A DNA stretch of 64,000 bases. Source: Aliiglaciecola lipolytica (GTDB taxonomy: Bacteria > Pseudomonadota > Gammaproteobacteria > Enterobacterales > Alteromonadaceae). The stretch's first letter is position 1; each line of letters begins with the position of its first letter. The notes beneath the pieces were generated by a model. The model was not told where the DNA came from and ran no database searches. It was given only the letters and a program-made list of their open reading frames with translations. Of this stretch, positions 10,292-20,888 are shown one piece after another. The stretch spans positions 156,674 through 220,673 of the forward strand of contig NZ_JAHKPT010000021.1 of the NCBI RefSeq assembly GCF_018860635.1, given 5' to 3'. The translations under genes and the position numbers were made by a program.

Positions 10292-11914
10292 TTAAGAGTC
10301 CAGTCGTCGAGATGGTGTGCTGCTTCGGCCTGCAAGAACGGTTACTTCGGCCTTTTCCAACGTATCTGGGTAATCAAGGTTATAATGCAGTCCGCGACTT
10401 TCTTTGCGACTCATGGCACAGCGAACGATGAGTTCTGCCACTGTGACTAGGTTTCGCAACTCCAGTAAATTATTGCTCACTCGGAAGTTAGCATAATAAT
10501 CATGAATTTCTTGTTGCAACAATTCTATTCTACGAAGCGCTCGTTCTAATCGTTTATTGGTGCGCACTATACCAACGTAATCCCACATAAATAGACGCAG
10601 CTCATGCCAGTTATGTTGAATCACTACTTCCTCATCTGAGTTGCCCACTTGACTTTCATCCCAAGCTGGAATCGATTGTTCGAAAACCGGCATATCTGCT
10701 TTGGATAAAATATCATTGGCGGCGGCATGCGCAAAGACAACGCATTCCAGTAGCGAATTACTGGCCATGCGGTTCGCACCATGCAAACCCGTGTAGGCGA
10801 CTTCACCTATGGCATATAAGTTATCTAAATCTGTCTTTGCATTAAAATCGGTTTTTACACCACCACAACTATAATGGGCTGCTGGTACGACAGGAATAGG
10901 GTGGCGCGTAATGTCTATACCTAAAGAACGACACTTTCGATAAATATTGGGAAAATGTTTCACAATGAAATCTGCGGATTTATGACTGATGTCTAAATAC
11001 ATGCAGTCCTTTCCTAGGCGTTTCATTTCGAAATCTATCGCCCGTGCGACAATATCTCGAGGTGCTAAATCGCCTCTGGGATCAAATTTATGCATAAATT
11101 TGCTGCCATCTGCATGACATAAAAATGCACCTTCTCCTCTTAGCGCTTCGGTAATGAGGAAGTTTTTGGCTTCAGGGTGGAACAAACAGGTTGGATGAAA
11201 TTGATTGAATTCCATATTTGCCACAGAACAACCTGCACGCCAAGCCATTGCGATACCGTCACCGCTGGAAACATCAGGATTCGATGTATATTGGTAGACC
11301 TTACTGGCACCGCCTGTTGCTAGCGCCGTAAAACGACTGCGGATAAATTCAACATGTTCTTTTTTACGGTTCCATACATATGCGCCCAAACATTGATTGG
11401 GAGCGCCTTCATGACGGACTAAATCGATAGCATTGTAACGTTCAAACAGATGAATGTTGGGATGCTGCATAACGGCTTCTTGCAATGAAGTTTGCACTGC
11501 GAAGCCTGTTGCATCGGCTGCATGTAAAATTCGACGGTGGCTATGTCCGCCTTCTCTGGTTAAATGATAACGGGCGTTTCCTTGTTCATCTTTTTCCTGA
11601 TCGAAGGGAACACCGTAATTAATTAACCACTGCATACACTGTTTAGCTTGCTTAGCGGTAAAACGAACAGCGTCCTCTTCACACAGCCCAGCCCCCGCTT
11701 CAAGGGTATCTTTTACATGGGATTCGATAGAGTCTTGTTCATCAAATACAGCGGCTATACCGCCTTGTGCATACCGAGTAGAACCCTCTGATAATGTACT
11801 TTTACTTAGTACTATTACATTATATTTGTCAGCTAACTTTAATGCTAAAGAAAGGCCTGCCGCGCCACTTCCAATAATCAAAACGTCACAACGATGTTCA
11901 ACAGTAGAGCTCAT
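10292..11914 (-). CDS. nadB: L-aspartate oxidase
   Basis: A flavoenzyme that oxidises L-aspartate to iminoaspartate, the first step of de novo NAD synthesis. The 540-residue product has the FAD motif [12 protein letters not shown], the [12 protein letters not shown] segment, HRRILHAAD and the AAHYSCGGV flavin-site sequence; the C-terminal helical domain is complete. ATG at 11914 (MSSTVEH) is preferred to TTG at 11923. Divergent from rpoE, as in many gammaproteobacteria. Confidence 0.95.
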   Translation of the reverse strand: MSSTVEHRCDVLIIGSGAAGLSLALKLADKYNVIVLSKSTLSEGSTRYAQGGIAAVFDEQDSIESHVKDTLEAGAGLCEEDAVRFTAKQAKQCMQWLINYGVPFDQEKDEQGNARYHLTREGGHSHRRILHAADATGFAVQTSLQEAVMQHPNIHLFERYNAIDLVRHEGAPNQCLGAYVWNRKKEHVEFIRSRFTALATGGASKVYQYTSNPDVSSGDGIAMAWRAGCSVANMEFNQFHPTCLFHPEAKNFLITEALRGEGAFLCHADGSKFMHKFDPRGDLAPRDIVARAIDFEMKRLGKDCMYLDISHKSADFIVKHFPNIYRKCRSLGIDITRHPIPVVPAAHYSCGGVKTDFNAKTDLDNLYAIGEVAYTGLHGANRMASNSLLECVVFAHAAANDILSKADMPVFEQSIPAWDESQVGNSDEEVVIQHNWHELRLFMWDYVGIVRTNKRLERALRRIELLQQEIHDYYANFRVSNNLLELRNLVTVAELIVRCAMSRKESRGLHYNLDYPDTLEKAEVTVLAGRSSTPSRRLDS

Positions 11915-12018
11915 ATAGTACAATAGCCAATTGGAATTAATTTGCAGACCCTATCAGAATTGACAGCTTGTGAAAATAAGCCTTTGAATAGAAAGTTTGT
12001 AATAATTTAATTTAAATC

Positions 12019-12045
12019 GAACTTTTCGCAAAACGCACAGTCTAT
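12019..12045 (+). promoter_or_regulatory. Sigma-E-type promoter of rpoE
   Basis: GAACTT at 12019-12024 and GTCTAT at 12040-12045 are separated by 15 bp, close to the sigma-E pattern GAACTT-N15/16-GTCTAA. The position, 53 bp before the rpoE start, fits the positive autoregulation known for this operon. Confidence 0.8.
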
Positions 12046-12097
12046 ATTTGTGCTTGCAGGAGCCGTGGTAGTATTTGTATAAGGAGTGATGGCTCGA

Positions 12098-12676
12098 ATG
12101 AGCGAGCAGATAACGGATCAACAGATTGTTGAAAAAGTGCAGCGCGGAGATAAAAATGCGTTTGGTTTGTTGGTCACTAAGTACCAACACAAAGTCGCGC
12201 ATTTGGTTTCACGTTATGTCAAAAATTCAGGTGATGTAGCTGATGTGACCCAAGAAGCGTTTATTAAAGCTTATAGAGCTTTACCTAACTTTCGGGGCGA
12301 AAGTGCATTTTACACTTGGCTTTACAGAATTGCGGTTAACAGTGCAAAGAATTATTTAGTTTCGCAGGGAAGAAAACCCCCTGCCAGTGATGTGGATGCA
12401 GAAGAAGCAGATTATTACGACGGAAGTGATGCGTTAAAGGAACAAAACTCCCCTGAACGCAGTCTGATGTCAGAAGAACTTGAAAAAGTGTTATTTGATA
12501 CACTGGATAAATTGCCCGAAGATTTACGCATGGCTATAACATTACGTGAGTTGGAAGGGTTGAGCTATGAAGACATAGCCAATGTGATGGACTGCCCAGT
12601 TGGAACAGTTCGATCAAGAATTTTTAGAGCGCGAGAGGCGATAGATAAAGTCTTAAACCCGCTCTTAGAAAGATAA
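12098..12676 (+). CDS. rpoE: RNA polymerase sigma-E factor
   Basis: An ECF sigma factor that turns on envelope-stress genes when unfolded outer-membrane proteins trigger cleavage of RseA. The 192-residue product has region 2 (DVTQEAFIKAYRALPNFRG, then FYTWLYRIAVN) and region 4 (LEGLSYEDIANVMDCPVGTV). ATG at 12098 matches the family start MSEQ; AAGGAG lies at 12081-12086, rather far, and an ATG at 12089 is very close to it. First gene of rpoE-rseA-rseB-rseC. Confidence 0.96.
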   Translation: MSEQITDQQIVEKVQRGDKNAFGLLVTKYQHKVAHLVSRYVKNSGDVADVTQEAFIKAYRALPNFRGESAFYTWLYRIAVNSAKNYLVSQGRKPPASDVDAEEADYYDGSDALKEQNSPERSLMSEELEKVLFDTLDKLPEDLRMAITLRELEGLSYEDIANVMDCPVGTVRSRIFRAREAIDKVLNPLLER

Positions 12677-12733
12677 ATAAATGACATTTGTAAAAAAATG
12701 TTGAAGAATGAAGCGTTAATTCAGGAACCTTTT

Positions 12734-13357
12734 ATGACGCATAAGCATGAAAATTTGTCGGCATTTATTGACGGTGAGAGTCAAGATGATAACTTTGTCT
12801 CGAATATCCTCAATGATGATGAAATGGGTGCCAAATGGCAGCGTTATCACATTATTCGTCAATCTATGCGTAAAGAAATGCCAATAAGCGCGGATTTTGA
12901 CATAAGCGCATCTATTGCCGCTGCGTTGGAGTCTGAACCTGCTATTTTAGCGCCTAAACGTACTTGGCGTGATTTACCGGTTATCAGCAATGTGGTCCCA
13001 CTAGTTCGTTCCGGCGGGCAATTAGCAATAGCAGCTTCTGTTGCCGTTGCAGTGGTTGTCGGTGTGCAGCAGCTTAATCAAGAAGATCAACAGATTTTTA
13101 ATCCTGCACCAGCGTCATACCCTGGCATACAAGGGGGATTATCTCCGGTAAGCTTGGAACAAACGCAGGTTACACCAGCGGTAAGTGTTCGTGACCACCA
13201 ACGTCGTATTAACGCGTTTATCAACGACCACATGGAGCAAGTCTTGCTCAAAGATAGCCAACGTTATCTGCAAGACGAAAGTGCTTTGGTAGATGAAGTT
13301 AAAACTGAAGCTAATCAACCAGAAGTAAACCAAGAACGTGAGAAACTTCCTGAATAA
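12734..13357 (+). CDS. rseA: Anti-sigma-E factor RseA
   Basis: A single-pass inner-membrane protein whose cytosolic N-terminus holds sigma-E inactive until DegS and RseP cleave it. The N-terminal part (LSAFIDGE, then KWQRYHIIRQSMR) matches the RseA sigma-binding domain; a hydrophobic segment (LAIAASVAVAVVVGV) near residue 95 is the membrane span, followed by a periplasmic tail. ATG at 12734 gives 207 residues; an upstream in-frame start at 12698 adds 12 residues without support. The 3' end overlaps rseB by 20 bp. Confidence 0.93.
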   Translation: MTHKHENLSAFIDGESQDDNFVSNILNDDEMGAKWQRYHIIRQSMRKEMPISADFDISASIAAALESEPAILAPKRTWRDLPVISNVVPLVRSGGQLAIAASVAVAVVVGVQQLNQEDQQIFNPAPASYPGIQGGLSPVSLEQTQVTPAVSVRDHQRRINAFINDHMEQVLLKDSQRYLQDESALVDEVKTEANQPEVNQEREKLPE

Positions 13358-14336
13358 ATACTTTCTGCAGCCCAACTATCTTTGGGCTGCTTTTCTATTT
13401 TTTAGTTGTGTCAAACTGGCTAGTGCACAAGTTGGATTAATTCAAGATCCAAACGTTTTAATGTGGCTAGATAAAATGGCAGATGCTAAAGCAAATCTTA
13501 ATTACACTGCTTCTTATGTTTTGTCTAAACCTGGTGCGGATCCGCAACCTTATCTGTGGCGTCATGGTGTTAACCAAGATGGCATTGAGATGGAGCAGTT
13601 AGATCAGTTGAATGGGCCGGGCCGCGAAGTTGTTCGGGTTGGTGAAAAGGTCAGTTATTTCGAGTCTCACCGCACACCTTATAGCTTAGCTTCAGGGTAT
13701 ATCATTGGACCTATGCCGAATGTGCTGTTAACAGATCCGAAATCTTTATTAAGTTCTTATGACTTTGTGATCATCGGAAAAAGTCGAATTTCCGGTAAAG
13801 CAGCGCAACAAATTCGTATGATAAGCAAAGATAAAAGCCGTTTTGGCTATAATCTGTGGTTAGATCAACAAACGGGTTTACCGTTAAAAATCAACGTGGT
13901 TGATTTGAATGGTCAAAAAGTTGAACAAATTCAAGTTACAGCGTTAAGCGTTACTGAACAACCAGATCCTTATTTCGCCAAATTAGAAACAGCAACTATG
14001 CCTGCTGTAATCGAGCTGGCGCCAGTCGAAGCTACAGAGCAACATTGGCAAGTTGAGTTTATTCCCGTTGGTATGCAACAAATAAAACATACTGTTCGTC
14101 AGCTTCCTGATAATTCAGGTTTGCTAGAATATTTAATGTTAAGTGATGGCTTAGTTGATATTTCAGTTTATATGCAACAAGCAACGGCTTCTTCAGCGGA
14201 AAGTGATATCGTTGCACGCTTTGGTTCAGATATTTATTATTCAAGAAAACAGGGAGCTGTTTTGGTTACGGTGATTGGCAAAATTCCAGCCAGTACAGCT
14301 AATTCTATTGCTACTTCGGTAACACAGGTGCAATAA
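13338..14336 (+). CDS. rseB: Sigma-E regulatory protein RseB
   Basis: A periplasmic protein that binds RseA and shields it from DegS, releasing it on sensing mislocalised lipopolysaccharide or lipoprotein. The 332-residue product has a signal peptide ending ASA, then the MucB/RseB N-terminal LolA-like fold (LDKMADAKANLNYTASYVL) and a C-terminal domain (HTVRQLPDNSGLLEYLMLSDG). GTG start inside the rseA end implies coupled translation. Confidence 0.93.
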   Translation: MRNFLNKYFLQPNYLWAAFLFFSCVKLASAQVGLIQDPNVLMWLDKMADAKANLNYTASYVLSKPGADPQPYLWRHGVNQDGIEMEQLDQLNGPGREVVRVGEKVSYFESHRTPYSLASGYIIGPMPNVLLTDPKSLLSSYDFVIIGKSRISGKAAQQIRMISKDKSRFGYNLWLDQQTGLPLKINVVDLNGQKVEQIQVTALSVTEQPDPYFAKLETATMPAVIELAPVEATEQHWQVEFIPVGMQQIKHTVRQLPDNSGLLEYLMLSDGLVDISVYMQQATASSAESDIVARFGSDIYYSRKQGAVLVTVIGKIPASTANSIATSVTQVQ

Positions 14337-14337
14337 A

Positions 14338-14814
14338 GTGATTGAAGAAATTGGCGTTATTACTGCAGTAGATAAAGATCATATTTGGGTTGAAACTGAA
14401 GTAAAGTCAACATGTGGCGGTTGTCAGGCTCAAGATAACTGCGGTACTGGTGTTGTTGCCAAAGTTTTTACACCGAAGAAAGAACAACTCATCCTCAGGT
14501 GCCATCAAGCGGCGAAGGTAGGGCAAAGAGTAAAACTTGGGGTGGCGGAAAATCAACTTTTGACCGCTTCTGCATTAATTTATTTATTGCCTCTAGTGGT
14601 GATGATTGCTACCGCAATTGGCGCTCAATATTTGTTGCCATTAATTGACTTAAAGCATGAGCTTTGGGTTGTAGGAGCTGCTTTTATTACCACATTTATC
14701 ACTTTTAAATATCTTAAACAATATGCAAATCAGCCAAATACGAATAGGTTCCAACCTAAATTATTGGCTATTTTACCGGCTCAAGACACCCCAACAATCA
14801 CTAACCCAAAGTGA
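14338..14814 (+). CDS. rseC: Sigma-E accessory protein RseC
   Basis: An inner-membrane protein of the RseC/MucC family linked to SoxR reduction and sigma-E control. The 158-residue product has an N-terminal cysteine cluster STCGGCQAQDNCGTG (Cys26, Cys29, Cys35), two hydrophobic spans (about residues 80-100 and 107-125) and a polar tail. It starts at GTG, one base after the rseB stop. Last gene of the sigma-E operon. Confidence 0.9.
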   Translation: MIEEIGVITAVDKDHIWVETEVKSTCGGCQAQDNCGTGVVAKVFTPKKEQLILRCHQAAKVGQRVKLGVAENQLLTASALIYLLPLVVMIATAIGAQYLLPLIDLKHELWVVGAAFITTFITFKYLKQYANQPNTNRFQPKLLAILPAQDTPTITNPK

Positions 14815-15016
14815 TCCAATGGGTTAAAAAAGAGCGGCTTAATTAAACCGATGTGCAGTGCAAAAGATGTTAGCGTCGAATCATTCTTGACCTATATACT
14901 TTACTAAAAATCCCTTTATCGCTATGCATTAAAATCAATTGTTCGGGTATTCGTCAGAACATTATCGCAATGTGCACCAGAACACTGTAAAATCCCCGCC
15001 AAATATTTTTTTACTA

Positions 15017-15046
15017 GTTCCTACTCATTTACTAAGAGGTAGGAAC
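15017..15046 (+). other. Stem-loop in lepA leader
   Basis: GTTCCTAC and GTAGGAAC form a perfect 8-bp stem around a 14-base loop, extendable with small bulges (CTAG on both sides, CTC/GAG inside). It lies 27 bases before the lepA ATG, where no clear Shine-Dalgarno sequence is seen, so it could influence lepA translation or transcript stability. Confidence 0.5.
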
Positions 15047-15073
15047 GCTAGCTGTAGGTAACAGTCTTAAACT

Positions 15074-16870
15074 ATGCAACATAAGCACATTCGTAACTTT
15101 TCCATAATAGCCCATATTGACCATGGTAAATCGACCCTTTCGGATCGACTTATTCAGCATTGTGGCGGTTTGACCCAACGTGAGATGTCTGAGCAAGTCT
15201 TGGATTCTATGGACATTGAGCGGGAACGGGGTATTACGATAAAAGCCCAAAGTGTGACCTTAAATTACACTGCTAAAGATGGTGAAACTTACCAGTTAAA
15301 TTTCATCGATACGCCAGGACATGTTGATTTTACCTATGAAGTATCTCGTTCATTAGCAGCATGTGAAGGCGCGCTATTAGTTGTAGATGCGGGGCAAGGT
15401 GTTGAAGCGCAGACATTAGCAAACTGTTATACCGCCATCGATTTAGATATGGAAGTGGTTCCTATTCTAAATAAAATTGATCTTCCTCAAGCTGAGCCTG
15501 ATCGCGTTGCCGAAGAAATAGAAGATATCGTAGGAATTGATGCTATCGATGCAGTGCGCTGCTCTGCCAAAACTGGGGTTGGGATTGAAGATGTTCTGGA
15601 GGTGATTGTTCGTCAAGTTCCTCCTCCTGAAGGTGACCCTGACGCACCACTAAAAGCGCTTATTGTCGATTCTTGGTTCGATAACTATCAAGGTGTTGTG
15701 TCTTTAGTGCGGGTAATGGAAGGCAAGCTAACCGCTAAAGACAAAATACAAATCATGTCAAATGGTGCGGTACATCAAGTTGACAATGTGGGTATATTCA
15801 CCCCTAAACAAACCAAGACAGGCGAGCTTAAAACCGGTGAAGTGGGTTACATCATTGCGGGTATTAAAGATATTCAAGGTGCACCTGTTGGCGATACAAT
15901 TACCTTAGCTAAAAATCCTGCTGAGAAGGCACTACCTGGTTTCCAAAAAATTAAACCACAAGTATATGCTGGTTTGTTCCCAGTTAGCTCAGATGAATAC
16001 GAAGATTTTCGCGATGCTTTGGCGAAACTGACCTTAAATGATGCGTCATTGTTTTATGAACCTGAAAGTTCATCTGCACTGGGCTTTGGATTCCGTATTG
16101 GATTCTTGGGTATGCTGCACATGGAGATCATTCAAGAACGTTTAGAAAGAGAATACGATCTAGACTTGATTACCACAGCGCCAACGGTGGTGTATGAAGT
16201 TGAAACCACCAAAGGCGAGTTACTCAAGGTAGATAATCCTTCTAAATTGCCACCTCTTAACGACATTGCACAAATTCGCGAACCGATTGTTGAAGCGCAT
16301 ATTTTGGTGCCGCAAGATTATTTGGGCAACGTTATTACCCTATGTATCGAAAAGCGTGGCGTGCAAACCAATATGACGTACCACGGCAAACAGGTTGCGG
16401 TTATTTACGAATTGCCCATGGCCGAAGTCGTTATGGACTTCTTCGACCGTTTGAAATCAACCAGCCGTGGATTTGCATCGCTAGATTATAACTTTGTTAA
16501 GTTTAGCGCTGCCGATATGGTACGTTTAGATATTTTAATTAATGGTGAGCGAGTTGACGCTTTAGCGGTCATTACCCATAAAGATAATGCTCAAGGTCGA
16601 GGTCGTGATTTAGTTGAAAAATTACAAGAGCTGATCCCCAGACAAATGTTTGATATCGCGATTCAAGCGGCCATAGGTAATCACGTGATTGCCCGCAGCA
16701 CAATAAAACAACTTCGTAAAAACGTTATAGCCAAGTGTTACGGTGGTGATGTGAGTCGTAAGAAAAAGCTTTTACAGAAGCAAAAAGAAGGTAAAAAACG
16801 TATGAAGCAAGTGGGTAATGTAGAGTTACCGCAGGATGCATTTTTAGCCGTACTCAAGGTAGGAAAATAA
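15074..16870 (+). CDS. lepA: Elongation factor 4 (LepA)
   Basis: A ribosome-associated GTPase that acts on stalled or mistranslocated ribosomes and in 30S assembly. The 598-residue product has G1 [11 protein letters not shown]3 DTPGHVDF, G4 NKID, EF-G-like domains and the LepA-specific C-terminal domain ([20 protein letters not shown]). Length equals the family norm (599). lepB follows directly, so they form an operon. Confidence 0.97.
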   Translation: MQHKHIRNFSIIAHIDHGKSTLSDRLIQHCGGLTQREMSEQVLDSMDIERERGITIKAQSVTLNYTAKDGETYQLNFIDTPGHVDFTYEVSRSLAACEGALLVVDAGQGVEAQTLANCYTAIDLDMEVVPILNKIDLPQAEPDRVAEEIEDIVGIDAIDAVRCSAKTGVGIEDVLEVIVRQVPPPEGDPDAPLKALIVDSWFDNYQGVVSLVRVMEGKLTAKDKIQIMSNGAVHQVDNVGIFTPKQTKTGELKTGEVGYIIAGIKDIQGAPVGDTITLAKNPAEKALPGFQKIKPQVYAGLFPVSSDEYEDFRDALAKLTLNDASLFYEPESSSALGFGFRIGFLGMLHMEIIQERLEREYDLDLITTAPTVVYEVETTKGELLKVDNPSKLPPLNDIAQIREPIVEAHILVPQDYLGNVITLCIEKRGVQTNMTYHGKQVAVIYELPMAEVVMDFFDRLKSTSRGFASLDYNFVKFSAADMVRLDILINGERVDALAVITHKDNAQGRGRDLVEKLQELIPRQMFDIAIQAAIGNHVIARSTIKQLRKNVIAKCYGGDVSRKKKLLQKQKEGKKRMKQVGNVELPQDAFLAVLKVGK

Positions 16871-17767
16871 ATGGCAAATTACTTTTCACTCTTTCTAGTT
16901 TTTTTAACAGTTGCATCAGGCTTAATTTGGTTGATAGATGCAAAGGTGTTTGCACCAAAACGTCGGCAAAAAGTGGTTGCAGCGAATGACGGTAATCCAT
17001 TGCCTGAAGGCGCTGAGCTACCGATTCCTTATATCGTAGATACCGCTCAGCAAATTTTTCCGGTAATTGCCTTCGTACTCATTTTACGCTCATTCTTGTA
17101 TGAACCTTTCCAGATCCCTTCTGGTTCAATGATGCCAACATTATTAGTCGGGGATTTCATTTTAGTGGAAAAGTTTTCCTACGGATTGAAAGACCCTGTT
17201 ACACGTACTAAATTTATTGAAACTGGGGAACCTGAACGCGGTGATGTGGTTGTTTTCAAATATCCAGAAAACCCTAAATTGGATTACATTAAGCGAGTAG
17301 TGGGATTACCTGGTGATACCATCAGTTATTCCTCAAAAGATCTTTATATCAAACCTGCATGTCCTACAGGTGAAAATTGTTTGCCTGAGTACAAAGTGGA
17401 AAGAGACTTTTTAGGGCAGTACAACTATCAAGGTTATCAGATTAATAAGCTAAGTGAGCAACTAGGTGATGTTAATCATGAGATCTTAATCTTTCCGAGA
17501 AGGCTTGATGATATCAGTCGATATTATGAGCAACGTGGCACCAAAATAGGTGAGTGGGTTGTCCCTGAAGGAAATTATTTTGTTATGGGTGATAACCGCG
17601 ACAACAGCGAAGATGGCCGCTTTTGGGGATTCGTTTCAGATGACCATTTAGTTGGTAAAGCGGTCGCCATTTGGATTAGTTTTGAATTTGAACGTGCCCC
17701 AGAGGACTTTTTACCAACATGGATTCCTACCGGTGTGCGTTTTGAGCGTGTGGGTGGCATTGAATAA
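16871..17767 (+). CDS. lepB: Signal peptidase I
   Basis: The inner-membrane protease that removes signal peptides from secreted proteins. The 298-residue product has two N-terminal membrane spans (about residues 5-23 and 62-78), catalytic Ser86 in PSGSMMPTL, general base Lys141 in KRVVGLPGD, and box E GDNRDNSEDGR. It begins right after the lepA stop and abuts rnc. Confidence 0.96.
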   Translation: MANYFSLFLVFLTVASGLIWLIDAKVFAPKRRQKVVAANDGNPLPEGAELPIPYIVDTAQQIFPVIAFVLILRSFLYEPFQIPSGSMMPTLLVGDFILVEKFSYGLKDPVTRTKFIETGEPERGDVVVFKYPENPKLDYIKRVVGLPGDTISYSSKDLYIKPACPTGENCLPEYKVERDFLGQYNYQGYQINKLSEQLGDVNHEILIFPRRLDDISRYYEQRGTKIGEWVVPEGNYFVMGDNRDNSEDGRFWGFVSDDHLVGKAVAIWISFEFERAPEDFLPTWIPTGVRFERVGGIE

Positions 17768-18445
17768 ATGTCGCTAAACCCTTCATATCAAAAACTCTAT
17801 GATCGTATCGGCTACCAATTTTTAGATGCTGATAACCTAACCTTGGCGTTAACTCATCGTAGTTACAAGAATGTCCACAACGAACGTTTGGAATACCTAG
17901 GTGATGCCGTATTAGGTCTAGTCGTGGCCGAAGAACTATTCAAACGTTTCCCTCTTCAACCGGAGGGCAAACTCACCAGAATGAGAGCGACCTTAGTGAA
18001 AGGTGAAACTTTAGCTGAAGTGGGTAGAGAGTTTGAGCTAGGAGATATTTTGCTGCTTGGTTCTGGAGAGCTAAAAAGTGGTGGTTATCGCCGCAGTTCA
18101 ATACTAGCCGATGCAGTCGAAGCAATCATTGGTGCAATTTATTTGGAGTCAGGATTAGATTGCTGCAAACGATTAATTTTGAATTGGTTCAGCTCTCGTT
18201 TTAATGATTTAGATCCAAGTGCTCATCCCAAAGACAATAAAACACAGCTTCAGGAGTTTCTCCAAGGCCGGAAGTTGCCCTTGCCGGAATACGAAGTAAC
18301 CGAAGTACTAGGTAAAGATCATGACCAAATTTTTGTGGTTAGCTGTACGGTAGAAGGTCTATCTGAAAAGGTATCCGGTCGTGGCAGTTCTCGTAGGAAA
18401 GCGGAACAACAGGCAGCTAAACAGGTTTTGGAGAAATTAAAGTGA
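17768..18445 (+). CDS. rnc: Ribonuclease III
   Basis: A dsRNA-specific endonuclease that processes rRNA precursors and regulates mRNAs. The 225-residue product has the catalytic signature [15 protein letters not shown] and a downstream [13 protein letters not shown] acidic pair, then a C-terminal double-stranded-RNA-binding domain ([10 protein letters not shown] through [14 protein letters not shown]). Its last 4 bases overlap era (GTGA), the standard rnc-era coupling. Confidence 0.97.
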   Translation: MSLNPSYQKLYDRIGYQFLDADNLTLALTHRSYKNVHNERLEYLGDAVLGLVVAEELFKRFPLQPEGKLTRMRATLVKGETLAEVGREFELGDILLLGSGELKSGGYRRSSILADAVEAIIGAIYLESGLDCCKRLILNWFSSRFNDLDPSAHPKDNKTQLQEFLQGRKLPLPEYEVTEVLGKDHDQIFVVSCTVEGLSEKVSGRGSSRRKAEQQAAKQVLEKLK

Positions 18446-19350
18446 TACAAGCAAAAACATATTGTGGCATGGTTGCCATTGTTGGCCGTCCCAATGTGGG
18501 TAAGTCTACGCTGCTGAATAAGCTGTTAGGACAAAAAGTCAGTATTACTTCTCGTAAGCCGCAAACAACACGCCACCGCATTATGGGAATAGATACTGAA
18601 GCTCAGCATCAAGCTATTTTTGTTGATACTCCAGGCTTGCATGTCGAAGAAAAACGCGCAATAAACAGGTTGATGAACCGTGCAGCATCAAGTTCATTGG
18701 CTGAAGTTGGTCTAGTTTTGTTTTTAGTCGAAGGTACGAAGTGGACTGAAGATGACCAAATGGTATTGAGTAAGGTCAAACAGTCAGGATTACCTTGTTG
18801 GTTGTTAATAAATAAAAGTGACAACGTAAAAGATAAAACCCAATTGATGACACATATGCAATGGCTTCAGGAACAACATAACTTTGAAAAAATTATGCCA
18901 GTTTCAGCTAAGCTAGGACGCAATGTAGAAGAGCTTCGAGAAATGGTTCATGAAACCTTACCAGAAAGCGAATTTTATTTTCCTGAGGATTACATTACCG
19001 ACCGGTCGAGTCGATTTATGGCCGCAGAAATCGTTCGTGAAAAATTAATGCGCTTTACTGGTGACGAATTACCTTATTCTGTGACCGTAGAAATAGAGCA
19101 GTTTTTGCTGGCCGATAATGGTGTTTATCGTATTAATGGATTGATTCTAGTCGAACGTGAAACCCAAAAGCGTATGGTGATAGGTAAGGGCGGACAACGC
19201 CTGAAAACCATTGGAGCTGAAGCGCGAAAAGATATGGAAAACCTATTCGATAACAAAGTATTTTTAGAGCTTTGGGTCAAAGTTAAGTCTGGCTGGGCGG
19301 ATGACGAGCGAGCGCTCAGAAGTCTAGGTTACGGGGATAATAATTACTAA
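18442..19350 (+). CDS. era: GTPase Era
   Basis: A GTPase that binds the 3' end of 16S rRNA and aids 30S maturation. The 302-residue product has G1 [11 protein letters not shown]3 DTPGLH, G4 NKSD and a C-terminal KH domain with [13 protein letters not shown]. In many relatives recO follows era; here pdxH does, after 47 bp. Confidence 0.97.
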   Translation: MIQAKTYCGMVAIVGRPNVGKSTLLNKLLGQKVSITSRKPQTTRHRIMGIDTEAQHQAIFVDTPGLHVEEKRAINRLMNRAASSSLAEVGLVLFLVEGTKWTEDDQMVLSKVKQSGLPCWLLINKSDNVKDKTQLMTHMQWLQEQHNFEKIMPVSAKLGRNVEELREMVHETLPESEFYFPEDYITDRSSRFMAAEIVREKLMRFTGDELPYSVTVEIEQFLLADNGVYRINGLILVERETQKRMVIGKGGQRLKTIGAEARKDMENLFDNKVFLELWVKVKSGWADDERALRSLGYGDNNY

Positions 19351-19397
19351 AGACTGCGGTCTTTTGATTCGTAAACTAATTTGAAAAGGTGAATGAG

Positions 19398-20063
19398 ATG
19401 GCGGATATTCATGGTCTCAGAAGAGATTATAATCTTGGTGAGTTACGTCAAGAAGATCTCGATTCAAACCCTATAACTCAGTTTAACCATTGGCTCAAGC
19501 TGGTAATTGATTCCGGCACTCCGGATCCAACGGCAATGACAGTTGCAACGGTTTCCGCAGATGGTCAGCCATCGCAACGTATTGTGTTGCTAAAAGATGT
19601 GGATGACAGAGGTTTTGTTTTTTATACCAACCTGGGGAGTCGAAAAGCAACTGAATTGGCCAACAATTCAAAAATATCGCTGCATTTCCCTTGGTATTTT
19701 ATGGAACGACAAGTCAAAATTTGCGGCGTTGCACAACCTCTTTCCACTGCTGAGGTGGCAAAGTACTTTTTCTCTAGACCAAAAGAAAGTCAACTTGCAG
19801 CCTGGGCATCAAAACAAAGCCAACCTATCTCTACTCGTCAAATGCTAATGAGTAAATTTGATGAAGTGAAAAAGAAATTTTCGGCTGGAGAAATTCCAGT
19901 ACCTAAATTTTGGGGCGGTTATCGAGTTGTTCCTCATGAAATCGAATTCTGGCAGGGCGGAGAACACCGTTTACATAATCGGTTTGTTTATACCTTAGAC
20001 AACTCTAATAGTACTTCAGAGACTGATAGTCGAGATTGGCAGATCCAACGTTTAATGCCTTAA
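19398..20063 (+). CDS. pdxH: Pyridoxine/pyridoxamine 5'-phosphate oxidase
   Basis: An FMN enzyme that makes pyridoxal 5'-phosphate from pyridoxamine or pyridoxine phosphate. The 221-residue product has FMN-binding [28 protein letters not shown], and the C-terminal [24 protein letters not shown] motif. ATG at 19398 follows AAAAGG (19384-19389) at good distance. Although in the place of recO-pdxJ, it acts in the same cofactor pathway as pdxJ. Confidence 0.95.
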   Translation: MADIHGLRRDYNLGELRQEDLDSNPITQFNHWLKLVIDSGTPDPTAMTVATVSADGQPSQRIVLLKDVDDRGFVFYTNLGSRKATELANNSKISLHFPWYFMERQVKICGVAQPLSTAEVAKYFFSRPKESQLAAWASKQSQPISTRQMLMSKFDEVKKKFSAGEIPVPKFWGGYRVVPHEIEFWQGGEHRLHNRFVYTLDNSNSTSETDSRDWQIQRLMP

Positions 20064-20079
20064 AGGAGCTTTGGCGGTA

Positions 20080-20859
20080 ATGATTGATAGCCACTGCCAT
20101 TTAGACTTTGAAGCCTTTGATGTCGACAGAATGGCGGTTCTGAACCGTTGTTTACAAGTTGGTGTAAATAAAATCCTTATCCCAGGTACGCTTGCGACTC
20201 GTTGGCAGTCACTTATTGAATTATGCAACAACACATCAATGCTAGAGTATGCGTTGGGTGTACATCCTTATTTTATTGAGCAAAGCGCCCAAGCCGATAT
20301 CGATTCTCTTAACCTTTTCATCGAACAGCATCCAGAAGTGCGCGCCGTCGGGGAAATTGGTCTTGATTTTCATGACTCTGACCAACAAAATCAAACAAAA
20401 CAACAAAGCTTCTTCACTGAACAACTCAATATCGCCAATCACTTTAAGCTACCGGCTATTATCCATCACCGCCGTTCTCATAATGCGATCATCCGCACTT
20501 TAAAACAGCAAAAATTCCAACAAGGTGGTGCAATACATGCGTTTTCTGGCAGTTATCAGGAAGCTCAAAGCTACTTGGACTTGGGATTCAAATTGGGATT
20601 TGGCGGCGTCATAACCTATCCTCGGGCGAGTAAGACTAGAGAGGTACTGAAAAAAATTCCGCTAAGCGCTGTTTTGTTGGAAACTGATGCCCCTGATATG
20701 CCCATTTGCGGCCGGCAGGGGAAACGCAATAGTCCTGAGTATTTGCCTGAAATAGCCCAGCACATTGCCACTATCAAAGGAGTAGGGGTAGAGCAGGTCA
20801 TCAAACAAACATCGCTTAACAGCTGCGAACTTTTTGCGTTCAATGACGAAAAGAATTAG
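20080..20859 (+). CDS. TatD-family metal-dependent hydrolase (YjjV-like)
   Basis: A 259-residue TIM-barrel phosphoesterase of the TatD family. Metal ligands visible are the DSHCHLDF HxH at the N-terminus, Glu in VGEIGLDF, two His in the IIHHR/IHAFSG segments, and Asp in LETDAPDMP. The family includes DNases, but YjjV itself has no firm substrate. ATG at 20080 gives the family start; AGGAG at 20064-20068 is somewhat distant. Follows pdxH closely and is probably co-transcribed. Confidence 0.9.
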   Translation: MIDSHCHLDFEAFDVDRMAVLNRCLQVGVNKILIPGTLATRWQSLIELCNNTSMLEYALGVHPYFIEQSAQADIDSLNLFIEQHPEVRAVGEIGLDFHDSDQQNQTKQQSFFTEQLNIANHFKLPAIIHHRRSHNAIIRTLKQQKFQQGGAIHAFSGSYQEAQSYLDLGFKLGFGGVITYPRASKTREVLKKIPLSAVLLETDAPDMPICGRQGKRNSPEYLPEIAQHIATIKGVGVEQVIKQTSLNSCELFAFNDEKN

Positions 20860-20888
20860 AGCTTTGGGTTTGCTGTTACAGCATTTTG

